Shown piece by piece: positions 39,277 through 48,710 of a DNA stretch of 64,000 bases. A model generated the notes under the pieces. It saw only the letters and a program-made list of their open reading frames with translations, was not told where the DNA came from and made no database searches. Position numbers and translations under genes: made by a program. The DNA lies in contig NZ_VIWT01000002.1 of NCBI RefSeq assembly GCF_007829815.1, forward strand, positions 372,001 to 436,000. Direction: 5' to 3'. How positions within the stretch are numbered: the stretch's first letter is position 1; each line of letters begins with the position of its first letter. This stretch comes from Kitasatospora viridis. Lineage in GTDB: Bacteria; Actinomycetota; Actinomycetes; Streptomycetales; Streptomycetaceae.

Positions 39277-39912
39277 GTGAGTACGACACGTGGCCCCCGC
39301 GGCCCCTACGCCAAGAGCGCGGCCAAGCGGCAGCAGATCGTGGACGCCGCACTCGCCGCCTACGCGGAAGCCGGCAGCCGCGCCGTCTCGGTCCGCGACA
39401 TCGCCGAGCGCGTCGGACTGACCGACGCCGGCGTCCTGCACCACTTCGGCGGCCGCGAGGCCCTGCTCACCGCCGTCCTCGAAGCCAGGGACGCGGCGGC
39501 GGCCGAGCGGCACGGCGAGGGCGCGGCGATGTGGCGCCCGGAGCTGATCGCGGAGAACGCCCAGACACCCGGACTGGTCAAGCTCTTCGTCGACCTGGCG
39601 GCCGCCGCGGCCGAGCCCGGCCACCCGGCCCACGACTTCTTCACGGAGCGCTACCAGGTCCTGCGGCACCGCTACGCCGAGGCGATCGCCGACGCCCCTT
39701 CCCCTGACACAGCCTCAGCGGCGGCCCAGGGCGCCGCCCCCGACGCGCAGTGGGCCGCCCGCGTGCTCCTGGCCGCGACCGACGGCCTGCAACTCCAATG
39801 GCTGCTCGACCCGTCCATCGACATGGCAGCCGACATCACCCGACTGCGCGACGCCCTGCTCGCCACCGTTCAAGGCGCCGGCGCGCCGACCGGTGACGGG
39901 CCGACGGCGTAG
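39277..39912 (+). CDS. TetR-family transcriptional regulator
   Basis: 211 residues from GTG 39277. The frame is open from far upstream, but this GTG follows the operator and precedes the basic arm GPRGPYAKSAAKRQQIVDAA. HTH: VSVRDIAERVGLTDAGVLHHF. Likely represses the divergent GH1/esterase operon and itself, with derepression by a glucoside or breakdown product. Confidence 0.92.
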   Translation: MSTTRGPRGPYAKSAAKRQQIVDAALAAYAEAGSRAVSVRDIAERVGLTDAGVLHHFGGREALLTAVLEARDAAAAERHGEGAAMWRPELIAENAQTPGLVKLFVDLAAAAAEPGHPAHDFFTERYQVLRHRYAEAIADAPSPDTASAAAQGAAPDAQWAARVLLAATDGLQLQWLLDPSIDMAADITRLRDALLATVQGAGAPTGDGPTA

Positions 39913-40315
39913 CAGCGGACGCCTGACCTCGGAGCTCTCGGAACGGGCACGCCGAGCGCAAGGGAGTGCGGCCTCTCGCAGGCCGGCCGGCGGACGACCG
40001 CTCGACAACGGACCGTCAAACAGGGCTCGCGAGAAGGCTTTTGAGCAGATCGCGAACCGGCTGAAAGCCGACTCGACTGCCCGAACCAGACGCGCATCAG
40101 GGGCTGTCCAATATCTGGAGCGCTTCACCGCCCCCAGCAATGCCAGCGTACTATCCGCCCATCCGTTAACCAGGGGGTGTGATACGGGGTTTGATACGGG
40201 GTTTGCTACCGGATCGGACAGGTTCGGCCCGCTGGAGCGACCAGGCCGCAGGTCAGCGGCACTTACCGCGGACGGCCTGCACGGATCGAGGCTGCCCGGG
40301 GGCCATGGGGGGATT
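39913..40315. other. Long leader region of the AfsR-like gene
   Basis: 403 bp without a supported gene. It is less GC-biased than its flanks, particularly 40130-40200, and carries the direct repeats at 40180. It probably holds the promoter of the large regulator. Confidence 0.5.
40180..40212 (+). promoter_or_regulatory. Direct 12-bp repeats upstream of the SARP gene
   Basis: TGATACGGGGTT occurs twice in perfect tandem (40180-40191, 40192-40203) and is followed by the partial third copy TGCTACCGG. SARP proteins bind direct repeats spaced about one helical turn; this 12-bp period is close to the usual 11 bp. It lies about 105 bp upstream of the start codon, so autoregulation is possible. Confidence 0.6.
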
Positions 40316-42999
40316 ATGGAACTGGGCATGCTCGGCCCCTTGCGGGTCCACGACGGGGAAACGGAACGGGAAGTCAACGCTCCGCGCCAACGAGCCGTCC
40401 TGGCGTTCCTCCTGCTCCGCCGGAACGAGACGGTCCTCGCCGACGTGCTCTGCGATGCGGTGTGGAACGGCAGCCCCCCGAAGGGCGCGCGCGGTACGTT
40501 GCAGAGCTACCTCGTGCGCTTGCGTCAGAGTCTCGGCCCGGTCGCCGGCGCGCGCCTGGTCACGCGTTCGCTCGGCTACGCGTTCGAGGCGAAGCCCGGC
40601 GAGGCCGACATCGACCGGTTCGAGCGGAGCTGCTCCGAGGGCCTCGCAGCATCGGCGGGGGGCCGATGGGCCGACGCCCGCAGCGCGTTCGCGGCGGCGG
40701 AGTCGTTGTGGCGGGGCGATCTCCTGAGCGATGTCGGCGAATTGGCGGGTGTGGCGCAGGAGGCCGTACGACTCGGAGAACTCCGGCTCCAGGCGGTCGA
40801 AGGCCGGATCGAGGCGGACCTGCACCTGGCGCGGCACGCCGAGGTCCTCTCCGAGTTACATACCCTGGTGGCCCGGCATCCGCTGCGCGAGCGCTTCACC
40901 GCCCAGCTGATGATCGCCTTGTACCGGTCTTCGCGACAGGCGGACGCGCTGCTCGTGTACCGGAACGCGTACCGGGTGCTGGCCGAGGAGATCGGCGTGG
41001 AACCGGGGCCGGAACTGCGCGAGACGCATCTTAGGATCCTCTCCGCGGATGCGGCGCTGTCGACGGCGCGGCCGTCCGTCGCGGTACTGCCCGAGGAGGA
41101 CGGCACCCGTACCCCGTCACCGGACGCCCTGCCGCTCCCCGACCCGGTCGTGCCGTCGCGCCGGAGCGCCGGCGGGGACCAGTCGGCCGGCCGGCCACCG
41201 GAGGCCGCGACCGACTTGGTCCGGATCCCCGCCGCGAAGCCGCGTTCGCGCCCGGCCCAGCTGCCTTCCGGCACCGCCGGGTTCGTCGGGCGCAGGGAAG
41301 AGCTCGACCAGCTCGACCAGCTCCTGGAGACCGCCGGAGAGACCCGCACCGTCGTGATCTCCGCGGTGTCCGGGATGGCGGGAGTCGGCAAGACCGCGCT
41401 CGCCGTGCACTGGGCCCACCAGGTCGCCGGCCGGTTCCCGGACGGGCAGTTGTACCTCAACCTGCGCGGCTTCGACCCGACCCACACCCCCACCGCCCCC
41501 GCCGAGGCCCTGCGCTCGCTGCTGGACGCGCTGGACGTGCCACGCCAGCGGATTCCGGCCGGTCTGGACGCGCAGGCCGCGTTGTACCGCAGCCTGCTGG
41601 CCGACCGGCGCATGCTGGTCCTGCTCGACAACGTCCGCGACGCCGAGCAGGTCCGTTCGCTGCTACCCGGTACACCCGACTGCCTGGTGCTGATCACCAG
41701 CCGTGACCGGCTCACCGGCCTGGTCGCCGGAGTCGGCGCGCACCCGGTGCCGCTGGACCTGCTCACCGTGGCCGAGGCCCGCGACCTGCTGACCCGACGG
41801 CTGGGTGCGCAGCGCACCGCCGCCGAACCCGACGCCGTCGACGAGATCATCGAACGGTGTGCCCGGCTGCCGCTGGCCCTGGCCGTCGTCTCCGCCCGCG
41901 CCGCGAGCCAACCCAGGCTGCCGCTCGCCGCCACCGCCGCCGACCTGCGCCGGCTGCCCGACCGATTGGACGCACTGACGACCGGCGACCCGGTCACCGA
42001 CGTCCGGTCGGTGTTCTCCTGGTCCTACCGGCAGCTGTCCGAGCCGTCCGCCCGCCTGTTCCGGCTGCTCGGCCTGCACCCCGGCCCGGACCTGAGCGCC
42101 GGCGCCGCGGCCAGCCTCGCCGGTTTCACACCGGCACAGGTACGACCGCTGCTGTCCGAACTCGCCCGCCTGCACCTGATCAACGAACCGGCACGCGGCC
42201 GGTACACCCTGCACGACCTGCTGCGCGTCTTCGCCGACGAACAGGCCCGCACCGAGGAGTCCGAGACCGACCGGCGCACCGTCACCCGCCGCATGCTCGA
42301 CCACTACCTCCAGTCCGCCCACCGGGCGAGCAGCGCGGTCGACCCGTGGCGGGAAGTGATCACGCCGGTCGAGCCGCTGGCCGCGGTCACCGTGGACGGA
42401 GCCGAGTCACCGTCAGCGGAGGCGGCCAAGGCCTGGTTCGCCGCCGAGTTCCAGGTGCTCATGGCGGCGGTCCAGCTCGCTGTCGATGCCGGCCTGGACC
42501 ATCACGCGTGGCAATTGGTCTGGTCGATCGACCCGGTCCTGAAGGGCGGTGACTGGCAGCACTGGACCGTCCTCCAGCAGCTCGCGCTCCAGGCCGCCGG
42601 CCGGCTCGGCGACGCCGCCGCCGAGGGCTACTCACACCGCATGCTCGGCGCTTCCCACCTGATGCTCGGCCGGCACCGGGAGGCCAGGGCCCACCTCGAT
42701 CAGTCGATTGCGATATTCCGAGAACTTGGCGACGACGCGAACCAGGGATACGCCCATCACATGATGGACCGGTTGTTGGAGCAGCAGGGCCGGCCCGAGG
42801 AGGCGCTGTACCACGCCGAGCTGGCGTCGGCCCGGTTCCAGGCCGGCGGCGACAGGCGCGGGCAGGCCATCGCGCTCAACGCGGTCGGCTGGTTGCACGC
42901 TCAACTGGGCGACTACCAGGCTGCTCTGGAGCACTGCCGGCAGGCGCTGCAGCTGCAACAGGCCCTCGGCTTCCGCCGCAGCGAGGCGGACAGCTGGGA
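40316..42999 (+). other. Domain note: SARP, BTAD and NB-ARC portion of the AfsR-like protein
   Basis: Domain boundaries within the gene at 40316-43288: OmpR-like DNA-binding domain about residues 1-95, bacterial transcriptional activation domain about 100-245, linker rich in Pro/Arg about 250-325, NB-ARC ATPase about 330-620 with P-loop GMAGVGKTAL near 352-361, then a helical region before the TPR repeats that start near residue 760. Confidence 0.7.
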
Positions 43000-43288
43000 C
43001 AGCATCGGCTTCGCCCATCACCACCTCGGCCAACACGCCGAGGCCGTCGACTGCTACCGCCACGCGCTGGTGATCTTCCGCGACCTGGACTTCCGCTTCG
43101 GCGAGGCGGACACGCTGACGAAGCTGGGCGACACCCACGCGGCCACCGGCGACACCGATGCCGCCCGGGACACCTGGACGGCGGCACTGCAGATCTTCAC
43201 CGACATCGGCCACGCGGACGCGGAACAGGTCCGCGCCAAACTGCACGACTTGCCGACGGCATCCCGCGAGGTTCCCCCCACCCGCTAG
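40316..43288 (+). CDS. AfsR-like SARP regulator (SARP-BTAD-NB-ARC-TPR)
   Basis: 990 residues from ATG 40316, preceded by GGGGGGAT. The N-terminal MELGMLGPLRVHDGETEREV starts an OmpR-like winged helix; LRERFTAQLMIALYRSSRQA belongs to the BTAD domain. The NB-ARC has GMAGVGKTALAVHWAHQVAG, LVLLDNVRDAEQV, CLVLITSRDRLTGL and LPLALAVVSARAA. The C-terminus contains about five TPRs (AIALNAVGWLHAQLGDYQAA, SWDSIGFAHHHLGQHAEA). AfsR-type proteins activate secondary-metabolism genes after ATP-driven oligomerisation. No biosynthetic cluster lies next to it, so the target is unknown. Confidence 0.93.
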   Translation: MELGMLGPLRVHDGETEREVNAPRQRAVLAFLLLRRNETVLADVLCDAVWNGSPPKGARGTLQSYLVRLRQSLGPVAGARLVTRSLGYAFEAKPGEADIDRFERSCSEGLAASAGGRWADARSAFAAAESLWRGDLLSDVGELAGVAQEAVRLGELRLQAVEGRIEADLHLARHAEVLSELHTLVARHPLRERFTAQLMIALYRSSRQADALLVYRNAYRVLAEEIGVEPGPELRETHLRILSADAALSTARPSVAVLPEEDGTRTPSPDALPLPDPVVPSRRSAGGDQSAGRPPEAATDLVRIPAAKPRSRPAQLPSGTAGFVGRREELDQLDQLLETAGETRTVVISAVSGMAGVGKTALAVHWAHQVAGRFPDGQLYLNLRGFDPTHTPTAPAEALRSLLDALDVPRQRIPAGLDAQAALYRSLLADRRMLVLLDNVRDAEQVRSLLPGTPDCLVLITSRDRLTGLVAGVGAHPVPLDLLTVAEARDLLTRRLGAQRTAAEPDAVDEIIERCARLPLALAVVSARAASQPRLPLAATAADLRRLPDRLDALTTGDPVTDVRSVFSWSYRQLSEPSARLFRLLGLHPGPDLSAGAAASLAGFTPAQVRPLLSELARLHLINEPARGRYTLHDLLRVFADEQARTEESETDRRTVTRRMLDHYLQSAHRASSAVDPWREVITPVEPLAAVTVDGAESPSAEAAKAWFAAEFQVLMAAVQLAVDAGLDHHAWQLVWSIDPVLKGGDWQHWTVLQQLALQAAGRLGDAAAEGYSHRMLGASHLMLGRHREARAHLDQSIAIFRELGDDANQGYAHHMMDRLLEQQGRPEEALYHAELASARFQAGGDRRGQAIALNAVGWLHAQLGDYQAALEHCRQALQLQQALGFRRSEADSWDSIGFAHHHLGQHAEAVDCYRHALVIFRDLDFRFGEADTLTKLGDTHAATGDTDAARDTWTAALQIFTDIGHADAEQVRAKLHDLPTASREVPPTR

Positions 43289-43366
43289 GAAGCGTCTTGC
43301 GCTCAGACCCGGCCGCCCCGTGCCGGCCGCGCCTCGCGCCGGTCGCAGTGCCCGGAGTTCCCCCGG

Positions 43367-43400
43367 CCGATGAGGCCTGGCCGGGGGAACCCACCGCCGA
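43367..43400. terminator. Bidirectional hairpin terminator
   Basis: A perfect 12-bp stem (GTTCCCCCGGCC / GGCCGGGGGAAC) with a 10-nt loop, placed between the AfsR-like gene (+) and the small secreted-protein gene (-). Confidence 0.78.
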
Positions 43401-43423
43401 AATGGGGCGGTTTCACGCCATGG

Positions 43424-43753
43424 CTAGATCTGGAAGGAGTCGATCTCCGCAAAGTCCGAATGCTGGCCGGGCAAGAGACGCACGGAGTAGCCGCCCGGGT
43501 AGAAGACCGTGACGGCGTAGCTGCCAGTGGCCCAGACCTCGGCCGGGCCGTCGACGGACACGGTGTTGCCCGTGCCGCCGCTGTACTGGAAGCAGTACTG
43601 CTTGCCGAAGCCGGTCTCGTACATGGCCTGGTGGTAGTGGCTGCAGTCGACCGACGGGGTGCTTGCGCTCGCCGTCGTCGCACCCACGAGCCCGAGCCCG
43701 GTCAGGGCCGCGGTGGTGGCGGCGATGGCGCCGGCCATCCTCTTCATCCGCAT
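43424..43753 (-). CDS. Small secreted protein, unknown function
   Basis: 109 residues from ATG 43753 (a second ATG two codons later is possible). The signal peptide KRMAGAIAATTAALTGLGLVGATTASAS is followed by a ~77-residue mature part with two Cys (SVDCSHYHQAM, GKQYCFQYSG), which could form a disulfide, and a beta-rich pattern (NTVSVDGPAEVWATGSYAVTVFYPG). I do not recognise the family. It is convergent with the AfsR-like gene. Confidence 0.65.
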   Translation of the reverse strand: MRMKRMAGAIAATTAALTGLGLVGATTASASTPSVDCSHYHQAMYETGFGKQYCFQYSGGTGNTVSVDGPAEVWATGSYAVTVFYPGGYSVRLLPGQHSDFAEIDSFQI

Positions 43754-44160
43754 GTGCTTCAACCCTTCGATCTGGCCGCCGCGCAATCCGGCGCGGCGGC
43801 TTCTCTCCTGGCACTGCGGGATCGAACTCCCCTCTGAACCAGAGTGGTGGACCCCGGCGCCGTGTTCCGATCCGCCGGCGGCGAACCGAGAACAACGATC
43901 GCCGACCGCGCTTGCGGTGCTCCTGCGGGAGCCGCCCGCACCCGGCGCAAGCGCGGCGCAAGGGGTGTGTGCAGGAGCTGTCGGCAACGCGATCTGCGGT
44001 CACGTCCGCGTCAGGACCCGTGCCGGGACTGCGAGTTCGTCCTACTCGGTCCGGACCTCGTCCAGCCCGTCCAGTCGCCTGCGGCGCGCGGCCGTCCGGT
44101 GAAGCCCTACCGGGGCCCGGGCAGCCCTGCACGGACGCGTGCCGGTGCGGTACTTGAACA
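43754..44160. other. Gene-free region
   Basis: About 400 bp in which several frames are open because of high GC, but none has a plausible start, ribosome binding site and recognisable content. Confidence 0.4.
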
Positions 44161-44179
44161 CGGTGGCGGGATCATCCGT

Positions 44180-44420
44180 CCCAGCGCTCCGCGTGCTCCG
44201 GCCTGCGCACGGTCTCGATGCTGTTGCGCCCGAACGGGGTGTATACGTTCCTGCGCAGGTAGCTGATGCAGAGCTCGACGCGGCTCGTCCACGCCCAGCT
44301 CGTACAGGAACATCTCGGTCTGCGCGTATCCGCTCGGCCTACCGGCCGCAGGCCCCGGTCCGGTGTAGCGTTCCGGTCGAGCAGTCGTGAATCCGAAGTC
44401 GTCGCCCGCGGTCGGATGCC
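44180..44420 (-). pseudogene. Possible frameshifted gene remnant of unknown family
   Basis: On the minus strand one frame reads GYAQTEMFLYELGVDEPR and, one base out of frame immediately after, another reads VELCISYLRRNVYTPFGRNS and IETVRRPEHAERWDG before a stop at 44177-44179. The two pieces look like one protein interrupted by a single-base shift near 44280. I do not recognise the family and give this low weight. Confidence 0.3.
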
Positions 44421-44518
44421 GTGGGCGTTCCTGTTGTCCGGTGCCTCTCAGGACCAGGGCGATCACCTCCACGCCCGCAGCGGCGGGCCCCGATCCGTAC
44501 CCCGCGAAGGAGACGCGC

Positions 44519-44722
44519 ATGGCTACCGGCACCGTGAAGTGGTTCAACGCCGAAAAGGGCTTCGGGTTCATCGAGCAGGACGGCGGCGGTCCCGACGTCT
44601 TCGCCCACTACTCGAACATCGAGGCCCAGGGCTTCCGTGAGCTCCTGGAGGGCCAGAAGGTGACCTTCGACGTGGTGCAGGGGCAGAAGGGTCCGCAGGC
44701 GGAGCACATCCGCCCCGCCTGA
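44519..44722 (+). CDS. Cold-shock protein (CspA family)
   Basis: 67 residues from ATG 44519 with AAGGAGA 6 bp upstream. A single cold-shock domain with RNP1 KGFGFIEQ and RNP2-like DVFAHYS motifs; begins [17 protein letters not shown]. It binds single-stranded nucleic acid and acts as an RNA chaperone. Followed by a strong hairpin. Confidence 0.95.
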   Translation: MATGTVKWFNAEKGFGFIEQDGGGPDVFAHYSNIEAQGFRELLEGQKVTFDVVQGQKGPQAEHIRPA

Positions 44723-44735
44723 CCGACCCGCCGCC

Positions 44736-44778
44736 ACCGGACGGCCCGTCCCGGCGTTCGCGGGGCGGGCCGTCCGGT
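44736..44778. terminator. Hairpin terminator of the cold-shock gene
   Basis: Perfect 13-bp arms ACCGGACGGCCCG (44736-44748) and CGGGCCGTCCGGT (44766-44778), 13 bp downstream of the stop. Part of the loop can also pair (CCC/GGG). Confidence 0.8.
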
Positions 44779-45203
44779 CTGGTGCACTCCACTACGAGGA
44801 GCGGGGGCGTCCTGCTGTCGGCCGCGGCCAGGGGTTTCGCCCGTGCCGCTGCTCTCCCCGGCGTGCCGGCGACACGCTCGCCCGCTGCACTCGCGGATCC
44901 GGCCGGCCGGATCGGACGAAGGGGCTCGGGCGCCCACCTGATGAGCCGTAGGGTGGCCGGGTGACGAACGCGCTGCCCGGCGGAGTGCGGGACTTCTGCG
45001 CGTGCCGTCCCCGTGCTGTCGCGCGCCCTGCCGGTGGGACGGCTGCCGTCGCTACTCTCGGTGTATGAGTGGGTCGGATGCGCCCTTCGTCTCGCAGGGA
45101 CACGGAGCCCATCGTCTACGGACAGCCCCAGGCCCACCCGAAGGCAGCCGCCGTTGCCCCGGTGCGCTGATCCTCGGTCAGCTGGGGAGACAGGGAGCAC
45201 TCG
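44779..45203. other. Intergenic region
   Basis: No gene supported. A 50-codon frame from ATG 45065 (MSGSDAPFVSQGHGAHRL) would be leaderless and overlaps the next start; I consider it weak. The promoter of the 80-residue gene at 45204 is probably near 45050-45150. Confidence 0.35.
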
Positions 45204-45446
45204 ATGGCACACAGTGACGGCCGTCCTCCACGTCCGGTGGAAGTCGTGCGAGCACGAGCACACGGGAGCACGATCTGCTCCGTGGTCGTGGCGGTGGACG
45301 AAGTCGCCGATGCGGTCCAGGAGGTCGAGCAGGAGGGGTGGCGGCTCGGCCACGTGAGCGCCTACGCCTTCAGCGGCGGCGGCGGGCCGTACCGGCCGAA
45401 GACACAGGTGGGGGTGTTGCTGGTCTTCCGCAAGGAGGAGACCTGA
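45204..45446 (+). CDS. Small hypothetical protein
   Basis: 80 residues from ATG 45204 with GGGAG 6 bp upstream. The pattern VVVAVDEVADAVQEVEQEGW then LGHVSAYAFSGGGG and VGVLLVFRKEET suggests a compact alpha/beta fold of the DUF4177-like kind (helix, strand, glycine turn, strand). Good codon bias. No function known. Confidence 0.55.
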   Translation: MAHSDGRPPRPVEVVRARAHGSTICSVVVAVDEVADAVQEVEQEGWRLGHVSAYAFSGGGGPYRPKTQVGVLLVFRKEET

Positions 45447-45749
45447 CGCGACGGGGGCGCAGCCGGGCTTGACGGCTGTTGCGGGGGAGGGGACCGGGCC
45501 GTGACTGCCGAGGGGTCGCCTTCGGCGTCGCGGCACAGGTGGGGTGACGCCTGACGGGTCATCCGGTGGCGAGCGGAGGCGCGGGGCGTGGGGCGCGGGG
45601 CGGCGGACCAGGCGCGTGCCGGGCGGTTCGCTACCGTCGCGCTCCCACGAGGGCTGGTGGTGCGCCGACCTGCTTTCATGCGCTCTTTCGACTTCCGAGT
45701 ACTCCTGACGATTCTGGTTGGAACCGGGGTCGCCCACCGGCAGGCGGTG
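45447..45749. other. Region without intact gene
   Basis: About 300 bp. The 3' end may contain the degraded N-terminal half of the decarboxylase pseudogene, but I cannot align it reliably. Confidence 0.35.
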
Positions 45750-46218
45750 TCACGTCTCCTGCCGAGCGGCGAACGGCAGTTGCCTTCTTCCCGCTCGCGC
45801 CCGTGTGGATCACACCGTGGCCCAGCCGGCTGGGCTTCCCCACCGACCACCCCGCCTTCCGGGGCCAACTGCCGCTCTCGCCGACCCTGCGAGACCGGTC
45901 ACCGCTGTCATCGGCGACGGCTCACTGCACTACACCCTCCCCGCGCTGTGGACCGCCGCACACGAACGCCTGCCGGTGACGTTCATCGTCGTCAACAACC
46001 GCGGCTACGGCATCCTGCGCGACTTCGGTGCGCGGCTGGGGCTGCGCTCCGTCCCCGGCCTGGACCTTCCCGGCATCGACATCCTCGCGCTGGCCCGGGG
46101 CTACAACGTTGCGGCCACTCGCGTCACCAGCCGGTCCGACCACCTGGCCGCGGCACTGAACGCCCCTGCGCCCCAGGGGCCCAGGCTCATCGAAGTCGTC
46201 GTCCCGGCACCCGCGTGA
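45750..46218 (+). pseudogene. Benzoylformate decarboxylase-like gene (ThDP enzyme), decayed
   Basis: Two parts in different frames resemble benzoylformate decarboxylase (MdlC). Around 45795-45880 one frame reads APVWITPWPSRLGFPTDHPA then FRGQLPL, like the central-domain APVW.APS..R.FPT.HP.FRG motif. From about 45895 another frame gives the ThDP-binding core TAVIGDGSLHYTLPALWTAA, then VVNNRGYGILRDF, VPGLDLPGIDILALARGYN and a C-terminal GPRLIEVVVP. The N-terminal domain and roughly 150 residues between the pieces are missing, and a frame change separates them. It cannot encode an active enzyme. Confidence 0.7.
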
Positions 46219-46373
46219 TCCGGCGGCCCACGCGATCGAGGAGACGGGCGGCCCGGCTGACGGCCGTTCTTCCTCGGCGAGTTCGACGGTGCGCGAGCCG
46301 CGTACGGCCACGCGGCGGACGCCGGGCACGCCCGCCGGCCCTCGCACCGGCGGGGCGAGGACCGGACCGGGGC

Positions 46374-46787
46374 TCAGCGGCCGGCGCCGAGGATGACGGC
46401 CTCCCCGTCGTCCTCGCCCCCGCCGTCGGAGACGATGTCCGGGAACCCTCCGCCCTGGCCGTCGCCGAGGATGACGATGTCGCCGTCATCGTCACCGTCG
46501 AGGCTGCGCCCGGTACCGGTCCGCGGGACGGCCGTGGTGCGCGACGGGCGAGCCGCCGGTCCGCCGGGACGGACCGCCCGGAGGAGGGTGCGCTTGACGT
46601 CATCAGTGATCGAGGAGCAGCCGGGCTCCGCCAGGCACACCTCGCGCGCCGGGTGGGCCCGCTCGCCGGTCGAGGCGCAGGCGCTGGCCGCGGCGGGCGA
46701 AGCGGTCAGCAGGACCAGAGCGCTCACGGCACAGGCGAGAGTGGGTCGGTTCACGCGGGTCCAACGATCCTCGCGCCGTCCGGTCAC
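46374..46787 (-). CDS. Putative secreted protein with acidic repeat-like tail
   Basis: Up to 137 residues from 46787; GTG 46754 is an alternative start just before the signal peptide (TLACAVSALVLLTASPAAASA). The mature part is short and ends in two similar acidic stretches (DGDDDGDIVILGDGQGGGF, then DGGGEDDGEAVILGAG). Two further Cys follow the signal. Family unknown. The acidic tail may bind cations. Existence is likely but not certain. Confidence 0.45.
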   Translation of the reverse strand: MTGRREDRWTRVNRPTLACAVSALVLLTASPAAASACASTGERAHPAREVCLAEPGCSSITDDVKRTLLRAVRPGGPAARPSRTTAVPRTGTGRSLDGDDDGDIVILGDGQGGGFPDIVSDGGGEDDGEAVILGAGR

Positions 46788-46983
46788 GGCGCTGCCGCGT
46801 CCGCCGGACCGTGCGGGTGCCCTCGGCGCCAGTGGCCGGGGGAGGGGCGGCAGGCACGGACGGTGCGCGGCCCGCGGAGTGGGACCGGACCGTCCAACCG
46901 GTCGGACGACGCCGGTCGGCGTGCGGGACGGCGAACCGACCGGCGTGATCGGGGAAGCCCGCGGTGCCGGCAGCGGGCCCGCC

Positions 46984-48642
46984 TCAGATCTGGGCGAGGA
47001 TCTCGCCGGCGGCCCGGGCGCCGGAGGCCACCGCGGCGTTCAGGGTGGCGTTGTCGACGTCCGTGTGCTCGCCGGCGAAGTGGATCCGCCCCTCCTGCAC
47101 GGCCTCGTAGCCGGCGAACGCGGTGTACTGGCCGATCTCGTAGTAGTGGTAGGCCCCCAGGTGCCACGGGTCGAGGGACCAGTGGTCCTCGTAGGCCTTT
47201 CCGTTCCAGGCCGCCGTGGTGCCGGGGTACACGTGCTCGATCTGGGCGAGGAAGGCGGTGACGTCGGCGGCCGGGGCCGGGCCGTGGGCGGCGCCGGTCA
47301 GTCGGGAGCGGGCGCCGTCACCGCCGGGGAAGTTGACGAGCAGGGCCGGCGCGCCCGTCGCGCCCAGGTCGACCGAGCCGTCCCAGGCCGTCTGGTAGCC
47401 GAGCGGTCCGGTGTTGGAGACGCCGTTGTAGCCGAGTGCGGGCCAGGTCTTCGCGGAGAGCTGGGCGACCAGCTTCGCGTTCTGCCCCATCCCCTGCTGC
47501 GTGATCGCGGTCAGCTTGAGCGCGGACAGGCCGGCCCGGCTGAGGTCGACCTTGCGCAGGGTGCTGAACGGCAGGGCCAGCACCACGTGGTCGGCGGTGA
47601 CCGGCACGGTGCTGCCGGCGTGGTCGAAGGTGCAGGTGTAGCTGCCGTCGCCGTTGCGGCAGAGCGCGACCAGCTCGTAGCCCTGCTTGACGCTCCCGGC
47701 CGGCAGCCGGCCGACCATCCCGCTGACCAACTGGTCGTTGCCGCCGACCAGGTGGTACTTCTCGTCGAACCCGGGGGTGCCGTCGAAGGTGCTGGACGCT
47801 CCGAGGAATCCGATCATGCCCAGTGCGGAGGACTGTGCGGGTTCGCCGCCGGACTGCAGTTGGATGGACTGGATCAGCTGGCCCAGCGGGGAGTCCGCGG
47901 GCAGGCCGATCTCGGCGAGGTAGTCCAGGCAGGACAGCTGGTCGAGGCGGAACGCCTCGGCGGTGTGGTTGTCGTAGCGGGGTGTGCCGATGGCCTGGTA
48001 GGAGGCGCTGAACGCGTCGAACGCCTCGGCCGTCCAGTCGCTCTGCTGCCGGCTGCCGTCGTACGGGGCGCCGTTGATCCAGGCGGCGTAGTCGCCGGTG
48101 TCGAGCGCGCCGCCGTTCGCGTACTCGCGCTGCAGGCCCAGGCTGTTCGCCAGGCTGAGCACCTCGGTGTCGGTCGAGCTGATGAAGGACCCGCCGTGCT
48201 CGCCGACTTGGCCGCCGGCGAAGAATCCGCGCAGCGACCAGCAGCGGCCGCCGAGGTGGCTGGTGTCCGCTTCGTAGACGGTGGCGGCGACCGGGTCGGC
48301 CCGGTTCCAGAGCTTGTGGGCGCAGCGCAGGCCCGCGAGGCCCGCCCCGACCACGACCACCCGGGGAGCGGTCGCCGCGGCGGCCCGGGTCGGGCGGAGC
48401 AGGCTCGTGGGGACGGCCGCGGTCGCGGCGAGCGCCCCGGTGGCGCCGAGGACTCGGCGGCGGCTGATCGCCTGTTCGGCCCGGGCGGCTCGCTCGGCCC
48501 GCTCGGCCCGCTCGCCGACGACCTCGGAGACGGGCATCCGGCGGCGGCGTGCCTCGGCGTGGGTGGCGAAGACCGCTCGCAGCGGCTCCGGGAGGTTGGC
48601 CCGATTGCCGTGGGCCGCAGGGGGGTTGGAGTCCTGGTGCAC
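46984..48642 (-). CDS. Flavin-dependent amine oxidase, Tat-exported
   Basis: 552 residues from GTG 48642 (GAGG 6 bp upstream). The twin-arginine signal SRRRVLGATGALAATAAVP lies near residues 60-80, after an unusual ~60-residue charged extension. The FAD motif is VVVVGAGLAGLRCAHKLW, then EADTSHLGGRC, and the C-terminal IHFAGEHTDVDNATLNAAVA is the second FAD-contacting motif of monoamine and L-amino-acid oxidases. Oxidises a primary amine to aldehyde, NH3 and H2O2. Its promoter carries the same 17-bp sequence as the amidohydrolase operon promoter, placing both under the adjacent TetR. Confidence 0.9.
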   Translation of the reverse strand: MHQDSNPPAAHGNRANLPEPLRAVFATHAEARRRRMPVSEVVGERAERAERAARAEQAISRRRVLGATGALAATAAVPTSLLRPTRAAAATAPRVVVVGAGLAGLRCAHKLWNRADPVAATVYEADTSHLGGRCWSLRGFFAGGQVGEHGGSFISSTDTEVLSLANSLGLQREYANGGALDTGDYAAWINGAPYDGSRQQSDWTAEAFDAFSASYQAIGTPRYDNHTAEAFRLDQLSCLDYLAEIGLPADSPLGQLIQSIQLQSGGEPAQSSALGMIGFLGASSTFDGTPGFDEKYHLVGGNDQLVSGMVGRLPAGSVKQGYELVALCRNGDGSYTCTFDHAGSTVPVTADHVVLALPFSTLRKVDLSRAGLSALKLTAITQQGMGQNAKLVAQLSAKTWPALGYNGVSNTGPLGYQTAWDGSVDLGATGAPALLVNFPGGDGARSRLTGAAHGPAPAADVTAFLAQIEHVYPGTTAAWNGKAYEDHWSLDPWHLGAYHYYEIGQYTAFAGYEAVQEGRIHFAGEHTDVDNATLNAAVASGARAAGEILAQI

Positions 48643-48710
48643 GTGCGCCTCATCTCGTGGGGGAGGGAGCGTGAGGGGATGCACGGGAGTGAAGCGCGGC
48701 GCATCGGCGT

